DNA of 64,000 nt from contig JADNYV010000012.1 in NCBI GenBank assembly GCA_015501055.1, forward strand, positions 372,001-436,000, read 5' to 3'. The translations under genes were made by a program, and so were the position numbers. Every line of letters begins with the position of its first letter. Within the stretch, counting starts at the first letter, position 1. Below, in pieces: positions 1-11,974 of the stretch. The DNA is from Mucidula mucida. Taxonomy: Eukaryota > Basidiomycota > Agaricomycetes > Agaricales > Physalacriaceae. Below the pieces are notes generated by a model. It had not been told where the DNA came from. It did no database searches and worked only from the letters and a program-made list of their open reading frames with translations.

Positions 1-1
1 C

Positions 2-379
2 GCGCCTTTCGAGAGCTACGCCTCTGAACACTGGTGGCCTCCACTCGCAGAGAAATACCCTCCGTCATTGGCCCAGAAGCCGGCAGACGAACGCTACATG
101 AAGCTATTGAGGAACATGCATACTGCCCCAGACGCGAACATCGCGTTTTCGAAGGCGCATCTTCATATCGATATACTTCCGACATATCAGGGAAAGGGAT
201 GGGGCAGGAAGTTGATCGAGGCGGCTGTTGAATATCTCAAGAGCATCGATGTGGCGGGCGTGTGGGTAGGCATGGATCCCAAAAATGTCAACGCGCGTAA
301 ATTCTATGAGCGCTTGGGATTCAAGGTCATCGCGGGGGGAACAGATTCCAATATGGGATTGACATTTGTGGGTCCATAG
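2..379 (+). CDS. GNAT-family N-acetyltransferase, 5' partial
   Basis: The C-terminal part of a GNAT acetyltransferase; the frame is open from the first bases of the window, so the N-terminus lies outside. The acetyl-CoA pyrophosphate-binding loop is visible as QGKGWG within the segment LPTYQGKGWGRKLIEAA, followed by the helix AVEYLK. The last conserved block reads NVNARKFYERLGFKV, the usual beta-strand and turn of the fold. GNAT enzymes transfer acetyl groups from acetyl-CoA to amines. The substrate cannot be told from this fragment; similar fungal proteins are annotated only as GNAT-domain proteins. No intron is apparent in the visible part. Confidence 0.8.
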   Translation, partial: APFESYASEHWWPPLAEKYPPSLAQKPADERYMKLLRNMHTAPDANIAFSKAHLHIDILPTYQGKGWGRKLIEAAVEYLKSIDVAGVWVGMDPKNVNARKFYERLGFKVIAGGTDSNMGLTFVGP

Positions 380-645
380 ATCTTCTACATGGGGTCAGAG
401 CTTCGAACAATGGGTCGAATTACGTGTAAAGCGACGTCGCTGTTTGGGTACAAGGTGTACAATCCAACGTCCTTTTGAGAGAGAAGGTAGCGAGTACAGA
501 GCATTTTAGGCATAATGGGCAGAATTTGGCCAGTATCCATGGAAGATGCGTGACATGGAGACCTTGTTGACCCAACTTTATGGAGAACAAGAGCTACCAA
601 ATGCGGCAAAAGAGGACGTGGTCCCACGAATTGGTTGATCTGCAA

Positions 646-652
646 TATAAAG
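646..652 (+). promoter_or_regulatory. TATA box of the small gene at 745
   Basis: TATAAAG lies 93 bp upstream of the ATG at 745, a normal distance for a fungal TATA element. It supports transcription of the small downstream frame. Confidence 0.4.
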
Positions 653-744
653 CAGGGAAGGGTCGGAAATCCAACAGACTGAGGCTGCCCACCACTGCCC
701 ATCATCTCACTCACCTAGCCTTCATTTACGCCACGTCTGCTTCA

Positions 745-1005
745 ATGTCGTACTACAACTCATTCTCGTCGTTCGCAACGACGTCTACGTCTGGCACATC
801 CTCGGCCAGCCCATTCGCCCTCTTCATGCCCAATCAGTCTCCGCGAGACACCCATCTCATGTATGAAGAGCTTGGCCAGCTTTTTCCATCGAAACGCCGA
901 TCGTCTCTTTCTCCAGAGGAGGATGAGGCAGGTGGAGACGAGAAGAAGATGACAGTCGTCTTGCGCAAAATATTTGGATTCCGGCGAAGGAGGAACTCGT
1001 TCTGA
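745..1005 (+). CDS. small basic-tailed hypothetical protein
   Basis: An 86-residue single-exon frame, not recognised. The start at 745 was chosen because a TATA element sits about 90 bp upstream and a run of Ser/Thr/Phe residues begins there. The N-terminal third is Ser/Thr/Ala rich. The middle carries an SPEEDEAGGDEKK acidic patch, and the C-terminus is strongly basic (FGFRRRRNSF). Such short conserved proteins with an Arg-rich end are common in agaricomycetes and have no known role. It is convergent with ura3 on the other strand, about 190 bp apart. Confidence 0.45.
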   Translation: MSYYNSFSSFATTSTSGTSSASPFALFMPNQSPRDTHLMYEELGQLFPSKRRSSLSPEEDEAGGDEKKMTVVLRKIFGFRRRRNSF

Positions 1006-1192
1006 ACGAGCGTTCCTGATACCCATCCCTTCATACACGATTTTCGAGGTCCACATACCATCCTGGACGCGCCATGTCGCGTATCACACAGTTGTCCTTC
1101 ATTCCTTCACCTCCATTCTATACCATATACAAAACCACCATCGTTAGCATGCAAACACACTCCTAATATGTATACATATGTACAACACCTTG

Positions 1193-2120
1193 TCATTTTG
1201 ATAGTCTCTCTAGATACGCATTCCAACCTTCTGTTCGATACCTCATTGCCTGCTCCGCAATCTTGTTCGTCAAGCTAAAGTCTTTCCCGTAGACGCCGCG
1301 ACCAACGATGATAACGTCACATCCCGATTCCAGAACAACTTGACGCGGCGTTCTATACTGCTGGCCCATAGAGTCACCTTTGACGTCGAGGCCGACTCCC
1401 GGAGTAAGGATGAGAAAGTCTTCGTCCTGCGTTGATTCAGAGTCGGAGGCACCGATGCCATCCATACGTCTTTGTGCTATGAAGCCGATGACAAAGTCGC
1501 GGTGTGCGCGCGCCATTCGGACGGCTTCCTCGGTGTATACTCCTTGAGCTAGCGCGCCGGCAGTGCTCATTTCTGAGAGTAGCAGCAAGCCGCGACCCAA
1601 GGGCATACCGACAGAGCGTAGACCGGTGATTATCGAGGGACCGGGTACGGGATGGGCGTTAGTGATGTGCGACCAGCTCGCGATTTTGTGTACGCCACTT
1701 GAGTATTGCAGCGCGACCGTGTTACCTGGCAACGTTTAGAGACGCAGCGGGTTGGTATGGTAGGGGTAGCACCTATATCGGCGAATTTTCTGTCTTCAAA
1801 GATAACAAAGTCATGCTTGGTGCTCAATGCCAGCAGCTCGGTGATGAGGGAAGGTTGGAAGTCTTCGAGGATATCAATGTGCGTCTTGAATGATACAAAG
1901 GTAAGATTCGAGCAGGAAAGGTCGACAGAATCGTTGCCTTTATCAGACAGACGTAGGGCCCGACGGCGTCGATGATAGCGAGAAAGTCGCTGGGTTTGGT
2001 GACGTCCACACTGACCGCGAGATTGGATTGTTTTCGCTCGATGGTCTCGAGGAGGAGTTTTGCGGCGGGATTCGATTGTTTTGACGCGCGTTCAGCGTAT
2101 GATTTTGTATACATGGTCAT
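1193..2120 (-). CDS. ura3: orotidine 5'-phosphate decarboxylase
   Basis: Final step of de novo UMP synthesis: decarboxylation of OMP. Three exons (2120-1938, 1884-1773, 1725-1193) splice to 828 nt, 275 residues plus stop, the usual length for fungal OMP decarboxylase. The active-site signature [10 protein letters not shown], with its Asp-Lys-Asp catalytic set, spans the exon 2/3 junction. The substrate phosphate loop is at VGRGVYGKD near the C-terminus. Intron 2 (1772-1726, 47 nt) is GT-AG. Intron 1 (1937-1885, 53 nt) must begin with GC to keep CLIK joined to THIDILEDF. The start MTMYTKSY lies only 61 bp from the divergent PUS7 start, so both must share one promoter region. The frame is intact, unlike its neighbour. 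Confidence 0.93.
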
Positions 2121-2181
2121 GGTCGTCGTTGATGAAAATTGCCCGATCATCGATCGGATACAGCTTGCCTTTTGCCTACCA

Positions 2182-5061
2182 ATGTCCGCTATCCGCGAAC
2201 GTGAAGACGACAACGACAACGAGCGCTCATCCAAGAGGACGAAGCTCGATGAAACCGATGCTGCTGCTGCTCCCTTGTAGATGAACCCAAAAAACATGAA
2301 CACATTCTGCCTCCCAGTCATTCACTCTTGGGCATCCCTCTCCCAGAAACCTCGGCCACTGGGGCGATCAACTTTATGGAAAAGGACGTAGGGATCTCAG
2401 AATATGTCGGCCACGATGCATCTAAAGTTGAAGGAATCATTAAACAACGGTATGTGCTACTCTGAAGGCCTTCTCCGCTTCACTAACCATCCAATAGGTT
2501 CACTGATTTTTTAGTCTTCGAGGTTGACCAGGACAGCAATGTTATACATCTCAAGACTCTAGACAAACCTGAATCCCCAAAACCCAATCCCGCTGCTGCT
2601 CCTGTTGAGGCTGCGTCCACCGAGGATGTCATTATGGCCGACGCGAATGCAGAAGAGACTCCTCTGCCTCTGAGCCAAACCGGAGGAGGAAGCACCAAAA
2701 GAGGAAAAGGTGGAAGAACCCGCCGCCGATGCCAATGAACCATGGCCTACTGCCTTTACGACGCGTCTCTCTGCCTTCCTGTCACAAGAGGCCGTCGACA
2801 AAGTCAAAGAAATGTTCTTACAGGGACCCGAACCTCCCAGAATCAGTGACTCTGGATGGGGCGGTCGCGTACCTAAAACTGCAGATGCTGGTGAATCAGT
2901 GGCAGAGCCTCAGCTCCCGAACCTGAACCCTCAGGACGCGGTAGAGGACGGAACAACCGCGGTGGTCGCGGTGGTCGAGGAGGACGAGGAGGGGGTAGAG
3001 GCGGTAATGCCCGCGAGGACAACCGAAAAGTTGTATCAGATGTCTGTATCCCTTGGTGTCCGCACTTTCTTCTACAACATGACTTAGAGTTTTTGTTTAG
3101 CCGATTGCCTCAAAAACAACAAGAACTGAATTTCATCAAGCTATAAGAGAGCTCTTCAAGGGCAAACTGGACAGTGAGACCGATTCCAACGCACCTGATG
3201 TTGGGGATGGGTCCCGCATCGTGGTCAAATGGTCGAAACGTGGTGGCGGCGGACGAGGTGGCGGACGTGGTGGGGGAAGAGGTACTACCCCGAACCATTC
3301 AAGTCTGGCAACTCTCTAATGCTTGTTCCAGGCGGAGGCCGTCAGCAAGTTGCTCGGGGAACGTATCCCCCGTACATTCATTTCAGTATGCAGAAAACGA
3401 ACCGCGACACCCAAGACGCCCTTGGACACCTATCGCGTTTGCTGCATGTCAACGCGAAAGATCTTTCGGTGGCCGGAACCAAAGACAAGCGTGGCGTTAC
3501 CGTGCAACGCGTTTCGTTGAAGCGCAACAACAAGACTGTAGAGGACGTTTGGAAACTTGCCAATGGAGTCATAGGCGGGAAGAGATCAGCAGAGGATGCT
3601 CTCAAGTATCGTGGCGAACGTGGTGTGAGAATGCCGATTTCAATTATCGCAAGGCTGGCTTGGAGCTGGGCATGTTGAAAGGAAACGCTTTCGTGATTAC
3701 TCTGCGGTAACCATCATTTGCGTCTTCATGAGACCTTCGTTCATCCTATATCGACAGGAACGTTAAAGTTGGATCACCGGAGTCTATGGAAGATGCTTTA
3801 AACACCATCAAGAATAAAGGCTTCATCAACTACTATGGTACCTATTCTGTTACTTTTTTATGTGTCATTGAATCAAGTCTTAGGTATGCAGCGTTTCGGG
3901 ACGGCCTCTGTCCCAACGCACTCCATCGGATGGCCTTATTACAGTCTGATTGGCAGAAGGCGGTGTCGCTGATCCTTCAACCTCGTCACGGTGAACACCC
4001 AGATGTTGAAGCAGCACGTAACGCTTGGCTTGTAGATCACGATCTCGAGAAAGCGCTCGAGCTTATGCCCAGACGTGTTATAGCAGAGCGCTGCCTTTTA
4101 GAGAGCTTCAAGATATGAAGGGTGATACGCGTAATGCTATGGGAGCCTTAGATACGTTAGTATTTCCCTCGTGCGCCTACCACAATACTAAACTGACTCT
4201 TCACAGATCCCTAAAAATCTTCGACTGATGTATGTGCACGCATATCAGTCCTATGTTTGGAATGCAATCGTGTCCGAGCGCATTCGAAAGTACGGAGTTG
4301 ACAAACCTATTCCCGGAGATTTGGTGTTCGACACGCCAGTGGCTGAGGTTGAAGTGGAGGGGTGTTGAGGATGATGCACCAGAAAAGGATGATGAACCAG
4401 GTATTATCGATGATCTTCTATCAACCACACTGGCTGAGATCCATCCAGAAGAGCCCATGTCAAACCGCGGTCGTAAACGAGCCCGAAAGCCATACGTCGC
4501 TCCTGTTGTGAAGACCTGACCGAAGAGGATGTGGATAATATTCTATCTTTGACGTGATCATGCCTTTACCTGGAACGGATGTGGCGTACCCCGGAGGCAA
4601 ACTTGGAGAGCGATATCGCGAGTTTCTCAAGATGGATGGTCTCGATGCTGACAACTTTGTCCGTAAGCAACGGTGAGCAGCTGGCGGATACAGACGAGAC
4701 GGTGTCTAACAATAACCTCTATAGAATCTACACGCTAAATGGCTCTTACCGCAGTATCCTCCACCTTCCCAAGGAGATGTCGTGGTCCGTTCTACGGTAT
4801 ACCGATCCTGATGTTCCGCTGGCTCAAGCAGACGAGGAAAGCTGCTTGGATTTGATGCTCCACTAACTTCAGAGGACGGAAAGTTCATGGCGCTTCAAAT
4901 TCAACTGACGCTCGGTACTGCTGCATATGCCACTATGGCGCTGCGGAGATCACGAAGACGGACACGAGCTCGCATTACCAGACGAGTTTGACAGCTGCGG
5001 CTGAGGACCAAAAGTTCCGCGGTGCAGCTGACGTGGAGCCTGTGGTGATGAGGAACTTGTA
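2182..5061 (+). pseudogene. PUS7: tRNA/U2 pseudouridine synthase PUS7 (TruD family), many frameshifts
   Basis: A TruD-family pseudouridine synthase, which in yeast isomerises U in tRNA, U2 snRNA and mRNA. Recognisable blocks in order: VGISEYVG with IIKQRFTDFLVFEVD, two Arg-Gly-Gly-rich stretches (about 2940-3000 and 3232-3285), HFSMQKTNRDTQDALGHLSR, the catalytic-loop segment [48 protein letters not shown], and the C-terminal IYTLNGSYRSIL. All parts of the family are present in order, but the frame changes about ten times. Examples lie near 2278, 2671, 2905, 3367 (C run), 3930, 4115, 4362 (G run), 4517, 4550 (T run), 4850 and 4950. Most need one added base. Several introns (near 2450, 3040, 3710, 4155 and 4670) look normal. 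Either a decayed copy or poorly read sequence; family call firm, functionality doubtful. Confidence 0.8.
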
Positions 5062-5198
5062 GAGGAGGAATCTTGATTGTGAATAGTATTTTGAAAGATA
5101 TTTAGTTCGCACGATGTGGCTGTGTAACCATTTCCGGCAGCGCGTCGTCTTAGCGCTTACCACCATTGACCGCGTTGCAATCGTATATCGCTGCGACG

Positions 5199-8100
5199 AT
5201 GCCCGACCATCCTACGGCTTCATGGCAGGCCATGCAAGATGGCAACGTCTTCTACAGGCGCCAGCAACTGTATTCGATCGCTGGCAAGTTTCCCGATTTT
5301 GGCGACCACATTACCGCCGGATGCTGCTACGGCGGGCCAATTGGTGACTAGTACTTTCAACAGTTTTAACTTGGATTTACTGAGGCTAGCCATGATGCGG
5401 GATAACACGAAACTAATTGCACTGGGCCGGTCGACACCAGCCGTAGGAAGAGCACAGATACAGGTCTGGTCACCGGCAGCCGTTGGACTGCTCGTATTCA
5501 GTGTGGCTATTTCTCTACTTGTCTCGGCGCGCGTGTGATTGACGTGTTGCTCCGTAGTGGGACCAAGGGAAGATTGTACGCTTTGGCTGGACAGGAGATG
5601 AACGGCTGGTCGTCCTCAACGAGGAGGGCCTCTATCGACTGTATGACCTGCAAGGCGACTACCACAGTACTCACTGGGTAGCGATGCTCCGAAATGGGCG
5701 TGATTGACGCGCGAATACATGACAGCGGCCTCGTGGCGCTAACAGGCTCATTATCGTTGTTGGAGGTCAAAGGATGGACAGGCGCTCGGCCGCTTACTTT
5801 GGCCAATGCAGGTAGGCCATTATTCTGCCTAAATCGTTTTGTAGTGCTAACTGACGTTCAGGTCTCACGCAACCGCCTCATGCTTGGGCGATTATACCTC
5901 CAGACTTGAATATATCCCGGCACGTCGAAGTCCTTCTCTCCGCAGACTCAACGATTTGCACGGTTGATACGCTTGAGTGCATTGATCAACGATTGTCCCA
6001 AGGTCCCTTTACCCACATCTCGCCCTCTCCCAACGGCAAAACCCTTGCTCTTCTCACATTCACCGGTTCTCTGCTCGTGATATCGATAGATTTCCAGCGT
6101 CACATAACGGAATTTGACACCGCCTCTATTCACGCGGATGGATCTATCCAGCAAGTAGAGTGGTGCGGCAACGACGCGATCCTGGTCACTTGGAGCTCGC
6201 TCGCAGTTCTTGTAGGGCCATTTGCGGATACACTTGAGTACGTCCGAAAATCTTGATTGATCAGTCTGATATAAGCTCTATTTCTCAGATTCTTCTATGG
6301 CGGCGCAATATTTGCGGTCACAGAGCCTGACGGAGTTCGTGTTATGGGACCTGACGTCTGCGACTTGATTCAAAAAGTTCCTGGTCAGTCTTTCATTGTT
6401 TGTTCTGCTGCTATCAGCTTATAGTCTTCATTCAGCCTCGGTGCTATCAATCTTCAGACCTGGTTCCACGACACCAGCATCCATTCTTTACGACGCATGG
6501 CAGAGTTTCACTGATCGTTCACCCAAAGCGGACGAAGGCATCCGTAGTATACGTCCCGAACTCTCCACTGCTGTAGATCAATGTATCGATGCCGCAGGGC
6601 GCGAGTGGGAACCGTACTGGCAGCGCAGTCTACTCAATGTAAAAGGATCGGTTTCTTCTACTGATATGTCACTGATGCAGTCGCCCTTTTGAAGGCTGCC
6701 AAGTTCGGAAGAGGGTTCTTGGATTTCTATAATCCAACGGACTTTGTGAATATGGGCCAGACGTTAAAGGTTCTGAACGCTGTGAGATTTTATGAGATCG
6801 GGATACCGTTGACCTATGACCAGTACGCTACTCACCCTCTTCTCGCTCATATTACTAAATTCGACGTTTACGTAGATATCAATATGCCTTCCCTTCTTCC
6901 CTCGTCGAACGTCTGACATCTCGGAACATGCATCTCCTCGCCCTCCGAATATCCAGCTTTCTGGGCATGAAGCCTGATCACGTTCTCAAACACTGGGCAA
7001 GCGCAAAGATACTCAAATCAAAGCCATCTGCTACGGGCGGAGAAGCCAACGGAGACGATGAAGTCTGCAAGATGATTGTTGACAAGTTCAATCAGCTAGG
7101 TGGGACGGATGTAAGCTATGCGGATATTGCAAAGCGGGCATGGGAGGTGGGAAGGGCTGGACTAGCCACGAAAGTCCGTACACCAGGTTGAAACGTTGCT
7201 TAAGCTCACGGCTCTATAGCTACTAGATCACGAACCAAATGCTTCGGACCAAGTTCCGCTTCTGTTGACGATGAAGGAAGACCGACTGGCGCTGGAAAAG
7301 GCGGTTGATAGTGGTGACACTGATTTGGGTAAGTCTTCATCTCATCTTCTTCATCGATTTGTGACTTTGGTTAGTGTATACTGTTCTTCTCCATCTACAC
7401 CAACGACTCGCCTTGGGCACGTTCTTTCGTCTCATCGAAGATGGCGGGTCAAGGCTTGCATCGGCGAGCAAACTGCTGCAGGTTTATGCGCGAGAACAGA
7501 ATAGGGAAATGTTGCGCGATTTCTATTATTCGGACGATCGGAGGGTGGAAAGTGCAGTCCTTGCGTTGGACGAGTGTGCGCCCATGTTGGTGAGTTCAGC
7601 GTTGTTGGTCACTCTCAACCAACTCTTTATAATGCTACGCGTAGGATCCGACGTCGAAAATCGCAAGCGTGAAATCTGCCCAAAAATTCTTCAGTGAGGA
7701 TAAGGATCGTACATTCGAAGCCAAGGTATTTTTCGCCATTTTCCTCTGTTCAGAACAGGCTCACTCCATCTGACAGATGATGGATGAATACGTGCGGCTG
7801 TTGACGTACCAGCAACAGCTAGAGAAGGAAGCTGATGGAAAGATATCCTTCTTTGGGCTGAATATCACAGATACGTTGAGAACATGTTTGCTGAACGGCA
7901 TGTCGAGGCGTGCCGATAAATTGAAAAGCGATTTCAAAATCCCGGACAAGAGGTGAGACTTTCTGGAGGTACACATGGAGCCCCGGTTAACGGATGCGAA
8001 GGTTCTGGTACGTTAAACTGCAGGCGCTTGTGGAACAACGGGATTTCGAAGGGCTCGATACGTTCGCAAAGTCCAAGAGGAGTCCAATTGGATACGAGCC

Positions 8101-8385
8101 ATTTGTTCGACGTCTTGTAGAGAATGGACACGCGAAAGAGGCCGTTCCCTACGTGGCACGATGTGATTCTCCGAAACGCGCAGACCTGTATGCAGAGTGC
8201 GGAGAATGGCGTATGGCCGGGAAAGAGTGTAAAGAACGTGGCGATAAAGCCAAGCTTGAGTGCGTTGAACTTCCCATTGCTTTTGACAATAATTTTTAAC
8301 GTCTTTGTGCAGTGAATTGAGGAAGAAGTGTCCGAATTCGCTCGTTCAGCGAGAGTTGGATCAAATAGCGTCTACTATGAAGTAA
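5199..8385 (+). CDS. VPS16: vacuolar sorting protein VPS16 (HOPS/CORVET subunit)
   Basis: A core subunit of the HOPS and CORVET tethering complexes that drive endosome and vacuole fusion; it binds the SNARE-chaperone Vps33. The start [16 protein letters not shown] and the following block [16 protein letters not shown] match the N-terminal beta-propeller. Later blocks include [18 protein letters not shown] and the C-terminal alpha-solenoid ([20 protein letters not shown], then [20 protein letters not shown]). About ten introns. The last joins KAKL to [11 protein letters not shown] and the stop is at 8383-8385. Two single-base losses near 5669 and 5690 break an otherwise conserved stretch before [13 protein letters not shown]. 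Otherwise the frame is complete. It follows PUS7 on the same strand, 137 bp downstream. Confidence 0.9.
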
Positions 8386-9233
8386 TCACCTCAATACCAG
8401 ATCTTGTACTTATTGACAGTGAAGCGTTTGGATACTGATCTATATTCGTGATTGGTACAATTTGTCGGTGTAATGTTGGAAGCGAGTAGTTTAGCGCATT
8501 CGTGGCGGACTCCGAAAATTCTTGGATAATAAATGAACATAAGTCTCCTACAGTTGGATATATAGAGATGGGTGGCGCCTTTTAATACTGCCAGCTAACA
8601 CTTAATGACTGGGCAAGCGAGACCGTTAACAAGTTCTGATGAAATTGGACTTCGGGTATAGAAGGGGGGGGGAGAACTCGTAAAACAGGTTTCGGTGTTG
8701 AGTCCTGCGCAACCTGAAGGAAACTGTTTACCTCAGTAAGTAATGCAATGTTAACGTCAGCGGGCCTACTAGTAAACGCTAGCCATTGCCAAAGAATCCG
8801 GAAATGCAGCGGCAATACCGCCACCCAGTCAAATCAGAGTGTAATATCGACTGCGTTTCTCCTGATCGCGGAGCACGCCATTCAGTCTAAATCTCTGATT
8901 TCAAAGGATCGAGGACATCAAATGGGTAACATTCAAGCCATGAATTTCGTGCAAGGACTACAGATACAAAAACAACTCAGGGATTGTTGAAATCCAAACC
9001 GCCCAATCACCCAGAAGACTACGTCGTCCAAGCGAAATCTCCCCACCCTCGGAGAGCACAAAGCAGCCCATCTCTGCAACCCCTATAGATAATGCAAAGC
9101 TAAGTGCTTAGCATACTATAACAACGCCACAACTATCCAATGGTCACAATAATAAGTCACTCGGATCAATTTCCTCGTCCCTTTTAAGTTAACCAGTCAT
9201 AGAGCGCTGTTGAAGCGGAAAGAGAGTGGGGAA
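8386..9233. other. intergenic, convergent 3' region
   Basis: About 850 bp between the stops of VPS16 and MET6. I see only short unsupported frames and a run of nine G at about 8664-8672. No RNA gene, repeat or splice-like structure was recognised. Confidence 0.5.
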
Positions 9234-11886
9234 TCAAGCGTAGTTCTCCCGAGCCCAGCGAGCACCATCGACAAGGTTGGCCAGCGAGGCTTCAGTCTCC
9301 TTCCAGCCACGGGTCTTGAGACCACAGTCCTACGATGAATGTAAGTAAGTCTGAAATGCAACAGCAAGAGCAGTAAGCTTACAGGGTTGACGAAGAGAAG
9401 CGAATCAGGGAGGATGTCAAGCATGGACTTGAGACGATCCTTGATCTCCTGAGATCCAGGAACACGAGGAGAGTGGATGTCGTAGACACCGGGACCGATC
9501 TGGTTGGAGTAGCCGTACTGCTTGAAGGTGTTGAGGAGCTTCATGTCGCTCTTCGATGCCTCAATCGAGATAACATCAGCATCAAGACGCTGGATGGAGG
9601 GGAAGATGTCATCGAAGTCGGAGTAGCAGAAGTGGGAGTGGGTCTGGAGCTGGTCGGTGACACCAGCAGTGGAAAGCCTGAAGGAGTCAACAGCCCACTT
9701 CAAGTAGGCGTCCCAGTCAGAGCGGCGGAGAGGAAGCTATTGATTACTGATTAGTTATGTGATGAACATAATTGGAGCGCAACTTACACCTTCACGAATG
9801 GCAGGCTCGTCGACCTGAATGGCGCTGATTCCAGCCTTCTCCAAGTCAACAACTTCGTCCCGCAGAGCAAGGGCAAGCTGCTTGGACTGAAGCTCGCGAG
9901 AGACGTCGGCACGAGGGAAAGACCAGTTCAGGATGGTGACCGGTCCAGTCAACATACCCTTCATGGGCTTCTTCGTGAGGCTCTGGGCGTAGGCACTCCA
10001 CTTGACGGTCATCGGCTTAGGGCGGGTGACGTCTGAAACGATGATGGGAGGGCGAACGTAGCTGTGACTCTGTCAATTGAGAAATATGTTAAACAAGGCA
10101 AGCACTTGCCGAGAACCGTAGCTTTGCACCCAAGCATTCTGGGTGAAGACAAAGCCAGAGAGCTGCTCTCCAAAGTACTGAACCATGTCGTTACGTTCAG
10201 GCTCGCCGTGGACGAAGAGGTCAAGTCCAATCTTCTCCTGGAAGTCTACAACACTTTGAATCTCCTTCTTGATGAATTCCTCGTATTGGTCCTGGCTGAG
10301 TTCACCTTTGCCAAGTTTGCACGAGCTTGACGAATCTCCTTGGTTTGCTATCGGGAACGCATAAGAGCTATATAGATCAAAAAAGATAAGGAACATACAG
10401 GGAAAGAACCAATAGTGGTGGTGGGGAACTTGGGCAGGTTGAGATGCTTGGCCTGGATGTCCTTGCGAACAGCGAAGGGGCTCTTACGGTCGAGCATATC
10501 GGGAGTGATAGCTGCGACGCGCTTGCGGACGGCGTCGTCTGAACCGGTCTCGAAGGCGCGACGCTTGGCAATGGAGGTCTTGTTTGCCTCCAAAGCAGCA
10601 GCGACGGCAGCATCCTGGGAGCCCGAGAGGACAGATGCGATGGTGGAAACCTCGGCAGCCTTCTCGAGAGCGAAGGAGAACCAATCCTTCTGCTCCTCAG
10701 TGAGCTTCTTCTCCGAGGCAAGCGTCACTGGGGTGTGGAGGAGCGACGACGAAGTAGCGACAATGACACGGTCGGCACCGAGAGCATCGATAGCCTTCTG
10801 GGCCAACTTGATGGCAGCAGCGAAGTCAGTCTTCCAGATGTTGCGGCCAGAAACCAATCCCAGAGAAAGGACGATTGGGGTGGCCTTGATGGCAGCAACG
10901 ACATCGTCGAGCTGAGCGGGAGCACGGTCGAGGTCAATGTGGAGGCCGGCGACGGGGAGCTGAGCAACGATTTGACGTTGGAGTCGAGGCGGGAGAAGTA
11001 GGTGGTGAGCAGGATCTGGGGAGAGACGGGAGCAAGCTCGGTGTAAGCAGAGACAAACTCCTTCTCGAGAGTCGAGGCAACATCGAGGACGAGGACGGGC
11101 TCGTCAATCTGGACCCACTCGACACCAGCTGTCTTGAGGGCAGACAAGAGAGTGTTGTAGACGGGGAGGAGCTTGGGAAGGAGAGAGATGGGTTGGAAGC
11201 CAGGCTTCGCGTCTTTGGCAGCCTTGCCGAGGACAAGGAAAGAGATGGGGCCGAGGATGACTGGGCGTGTAATGACACCAGCAGCCTTGGCCTCTTCATA
11301 CTCTTCGAGAGCTTTGTTGAAGTTGAGCTTGAACTCGGTCTCGTCCGAAAATTCGGGGACAACGTAGTGGTAGTTGGAGTCAAACCTGGATCACCGTAAG
11401 ATAAGAGTGGATGGAAAGTAATCGATGATACATACCACTTCTTCATCTCCGAAGCAGGGACATCGACTCCATCGGCCTGGCGACCTCGACCCATGGCGAA
11501 GTAGGTATCGAGATCAGACAGTCCTTGACCGACATAGCGCTTGGGGATAACGTTGAAGGCTGCGGAGTGATCAAGGACGTGGTCGTAAAGAGAGAATTCG
11601 CCGCTGGGGAAGCCATTGAGTTCGGGCGGACATCAGATAAGACAATCGATGTACCTTGGGACAAAGTCGACGCCCTGGGCCTTGACAGAGGTCCAGCTGG
11701 CCTTTTTGACATCGGCAGCAGCCTTGGTGAGCTCGGCAGCGGAGATCTTGCCTGCCCAGTAGGCCTCGACGGCCTTTTTGACTTCACGGTTGGCACCTGA
11801 AGCACGATGATCAGCAATGAGCAGTAAAATCAGGAAAATCGGAGGCTACCGATGCGAGGGAATCCAAGAACGCTGGAGGCAACCAT
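9234..11886 (-). CDS. MET6: cobalamin-independent methionine synthase
   Basis: Transfers a methyl group from 5-methyltetrahydropteroyl-triglutamate to homocysteine. The protein starts [13 protein letters not shown] and continues [15 protein letters not shown], the classical MetE N-terminus. The C-terminal catalytic barrel has [47 protein letters not shown] (the zinc-binding His and Cys) and [13 protein letters not shown] (second Cys ligand), ending at ARENYA. About seven introns; the junctions after RIG, VP, KKW and GSFP are clear. One A appears missing from an AAA run near 10971, where SNVK should continue into [21 protein letters not shown] element lies upstream. The open frame also extends in phase 82 codons upstream to 12132 (see findings), but the family start is at 11886. 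Confidence 0.95.
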
Positions 11887-11968
11887 TTTTTTGATAAGAA
11901 AGGAGGAGATGGTGATGGTACGATGAAGGAGTGCAATCACCATGTTTCGCAATTTTGTACGAGCATGG

Positions 11969-11974
11969 CACGTG
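11969..11974. promoter_or_regulatory. CACGTG E-box upstream of MET6
   Basis: A palindromic CACGTG lies 83 bp upstream of the MET6 start. In yeasts this is the binding site of Cbf1, which recruits Met4 to sulfur and methionine genes. Site and distance fit, but regulation here is inferred. Confidence 0.4.

Noticed and set aside
2182..5061. RIP-type mutation as cause of PUS7 decay
   Set aside because: The damage is single-base indels; there is no excess of C-to-T change or of stop codons made by substitution.
5669..5730. Possible GT-AG intron in VPS16 instead of two frame slips
   Set aside because: Splicing it would remove [13 protein letters not shown] and break the frame downstream; the text on both sides is conserved-looking, so slips fit better.
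8582..8990. Short frames on both strands between VPS16 and MET6
   Set aside because: Too short, overlapping, with no recognisable text.
10415..10915. 166-codon plus-strand frame inside MET6
   Set aside because: Exact antisense shadow of a conserved MetE exon.
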